Below are positions 62,383 through 64,000 of a DNA stretch of 64,000 bases, one piece after another. The stretch's first letter is position 1, and each line of letters starts with the position of its first letter. Origin of the DNA: Hippophae tibetana (lineage: Eukaryota > Streptophyta > Magnoliopsida > Rosales > Elaeagnaceae). The notes under the pieces are model-generated. The model saw only the letters and a list, made by a program, of their open reading frames with translations, made no database searches and was not told the origin of the DNA. The stretch spans positions 108,972,398 to 109,036,397 of the forward strand of contig CM072810.1 of NCBI GenBank assembly GCA_037013495.1, given 5' to 3'. The translations under genes and the position numbers were made by a program.

Positions 62383-62952
62383 CTAAGTAAAACCTTTCAC
62401 AAATCGTCTTTTTTGTAGCATAATCCTAAAAAATGATGTTGTGAGGAGAAAAATAGCTAAACAATTCAAGGTATTTGTGATTTTTCCTACAGACAGAAGT
62501 TGGAAGGGAAAAGAAGGTACGTATAAAACCGTCGACTCAATTTCATCTGACATTAATTTTATTTTTTCCTTTCTTAAAACTTTTATATTCTCACCATTGG
62601 AAATTGAAACTTGAGAAGAATTTGTTAATTTTTCAAACTTATGAGACTTTGACACATGGTTGGTCATATAATTTGTGGCACCTAAATCTACAACCCAAAA
62701 ATCATGCAACATATTTATTTTAATAGTAATTTTAAAGGCTTTTATAATACCTTGCATGTCCTCTTGTTGTATGAGTTTTGTATCTGCCAATAAACCTACA
62801 AGTTTGCCTAGCAATGCTATCGAGTTCATTTCTTCTATGCTATCCACACAGTCAATTCTAGCTCCTCTTGTCTTGCTTTGAAGATATAACATAAACTCAT
62901 TCACGAGTTCAGGTGGATTCGTTGTGAAGTTATTGAATGGATCAGACTCATT
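62383..62952 (-). pseudogene. Copia gag C-terminus and protease fragment
   Basis: An open stretch of about 190 codons on the minus strand: DPFNNFTTNPPELVNEFMLY (gag), then FWVVDLGATNYMTNH, the Copia protease active-site region (Asp-Leu-Gly where Asp-Ser/Thr-Gly is usual), then LYVPSFPFQLLSVGKITNTL. The open frame runs upstream to 63132, but the first 60 codons belong to the CACTA insert, so the apparent 249-residue protein is an accidental fusion. Confidence 0.75.
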
Positions 62953-63390
62953 CACTACTACAAAAAGAGGTATATAAGTCGATATGTAAAGTCGGGTTTT
63001 TTCCAAAAACCGACTTATAATTAATTTAAAGTCAGTTCGGTGTAAAACCGACGCTATCCACGTAGAACATAGCATCGGTTCACGTGTCGAACTGATGTTA
63101 TGCGTGGACGTAGCGTCGGTTCTAGGTGTCAATCGACGCTATGCTATGTGGATAGCGTCTGTTGACACGTAGAACCGACGCTACACACGTGGATAAATTC
63201 TTTTCTTTTCTTTCTTCTCCAGACAGAAACTATTCTAAGCGTTGCATAACTCTCAAAAACCCAAAACCTCATCCACTCTTTCTCATTTTCTGGCCACCTA
63301 CGACCACTATTTTTAGCACCGATTAGTGGGTTTTCTTCCTCTCTAACTCATCTTTTAGATCCCCTATTTTTTAAAGCGAAATACTCAACT
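62953..63390 (+). mobile_element. CACTA (En/Spm) DNA transposon end fragment
   Basis: It begins CACTACTACAAAAAG, the conserved terminus of plant CACTA elements. An array of short direct and inverted motifs follows, built on ACCGACGCTAT / ATAGCGTCGGT and CACGTAGAACCGACG (about 63040-63190), typical of subterminal transposase-binding repeats. Then comes a pyrimidine-rich stretch resembling a 5' UTR. The opposite terminus is not found before Copia gag resumes near 63390-63400, so only one end remains. It interrupts gag of the surrounding Copia. Confidence 0.7.
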
Positions 63391-63605
63391 TCTGATCTTT
63401 GACCATGACAAGTAATTAAACTCATTCAACAAGATTGAGTCTAATCTTTGATTTGGGTTGACATCCACCTCATGCATATTCATGAAGAAGCATTGATGAA
63501 TTTTTAACTTTTGATCCTAGCGGCTTGTCTTTAGCCATTTCGAAGATTTAAGATAATAAGATAATAATAAAACAGAAACAAATTAATTTTCCAATTTTGA
63601 TACCA

Positions 63606-63912
63606 TGTTGAAAATAACTCTACACAAAGAATAACTCTATACAAAAGAGCTCTCTAGTTTGTATTATTTTCTTCATATTTTCATTAAAATTGTATAGTTA
63701 TATATAAGAAAATTTTACTCATTCAATTACTCTTTAAATTAAGCATTTCATGATTTACTACTTGAATTAAAGGTTTTTTTTACTTATTGAATTAAAGATT
63801 TTTTGTTTTATTTATTGAATTAAGCTCTTTGTGTTTATTCCTTGAATTAAGGACTAATATTCAATACTCACACTCAAAAATATTAGGCGTAGTCACTCAT
63901 ATTACCGTAACA
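63606..63912 (-). repeat. 5' LTR of truncated Copia
   Basis: 307 bp with TG...CA ends, abutting the primer site on its inner side. AACTCTACACAAAGAATAAC-type and ATTGAATTAA-type words repeat within it. The partner LTR is absent from the window. Confidence 0.7.
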
Positions 63913-64000
63913 ATATATTGATAATTTATATATTTAATTTAAAATATATATATGATTTAAAATTAAAATTAAATTAAATTAAATTTTTTAACGTGTTAAG

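Larger units (their letters stand above)
61690..63912 (-). mobile_element. Truncated Copia retrotransposon, 5' part only, interrupted by a CACTA fragment
   Basis: On the minus strand a 307-bp LTR (63606-63912, TGTTACGGTAAT...TTTCAACA) is followed by the primer site TGGTATCAAAAT (63594-63605). A broken gag N-terminus (SILLNEFNYLSWSK near 63400-63450) comes next, then a foreign insert (62953 to about 63390), more gag and protease at 62383-62952, and an integrase remnant to about 61690 (YQRLAHHF, FELVYSDV, FVIFVDNFSRVTW with the usual changes and stops). RT, RNase H and the 3' LTR are missing. Confidence 0.75.

Overview
The window is nuclear DNA of a flowering plant, almost certainly a eudicot. 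It is AT-rich, its genes have GT-AG introns, and much of it is retrotransposon debris. Two host genes are clear and both are on the minus strand. The first is MED25/PFT1, a Mediator subunit whose first 611 codons lie in 12 exons between 16855 and 12 and whose 3' end is outside the window. The second is a five-exon GARP/G2-like repressor of the HRS1/HHO (NIGT1) family at 37286-39192. From memory, Arabidopsis carries the same pair side by side (At1g25540 and At1g25550), so the order looks like conserved microsynteny, stretched here by about 20 kb of inserted elements.

Layout. 1-16.9 kb: MED25. Its 8.4-kb intron 1 holds a dead Ty1/Copia element (8479-13486), a 116-bp tandem duplication and a small TRIM-like tandem. 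17.0-18.9 kb: MED25 promoter, then AT-rich DNA. 18.9-24.6 kb: a Copia element with a perfect 5-bp target duplication (19119-24424) nested inside an older TRIM-like element. 24.6-33.8 kb: AT-rich intergenic DNA with a degenerate array of about 178-bp repeats (about 28.97-29.7 kb) and a 104-bp tandem duplication (32.08-32.28 kb). 33.9-35.8 kb: a Copia gag relic, then a tandem TRIM array (four LTRs, three internal regions). 37.3-39.2 kb: the HHO gene. 42.9-50.2 kb: one almost genome-length, decayed endogenous pararetrovirus (Caulimoviridae). Its order is movement protein, coiled-coil protein, coat protein, protease-RT-RNase H, transactivator, promoter/leader, primer-binding site. 50.2-61.7 kb: AT-rich DNA with a small gene-like relic, a LINE-derived element with poly(A) and a 10-bp target duplication (56485-58262), and microsatellites. 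61.7-63.9 kb: a truncated Copia (5' LTR, gag and pol pieces) interrupted by one end of a CACTA DNA transposon.

The host genes act separately: MED25 is a general coactivator platform, and the HHO protein is a DNA-binding repressor of nitrate/phosphate responses. Everything else is selfish DNA at different stages of decay. I found no tRNA, rRNA, CRISPR or prokaryote-like operon. The most unusual material is the near-complete pararetrovirus opened next to its primer-binding site, the two TRIM families (one nested, one tandem), and the ORF1-only LINE-like insertion.
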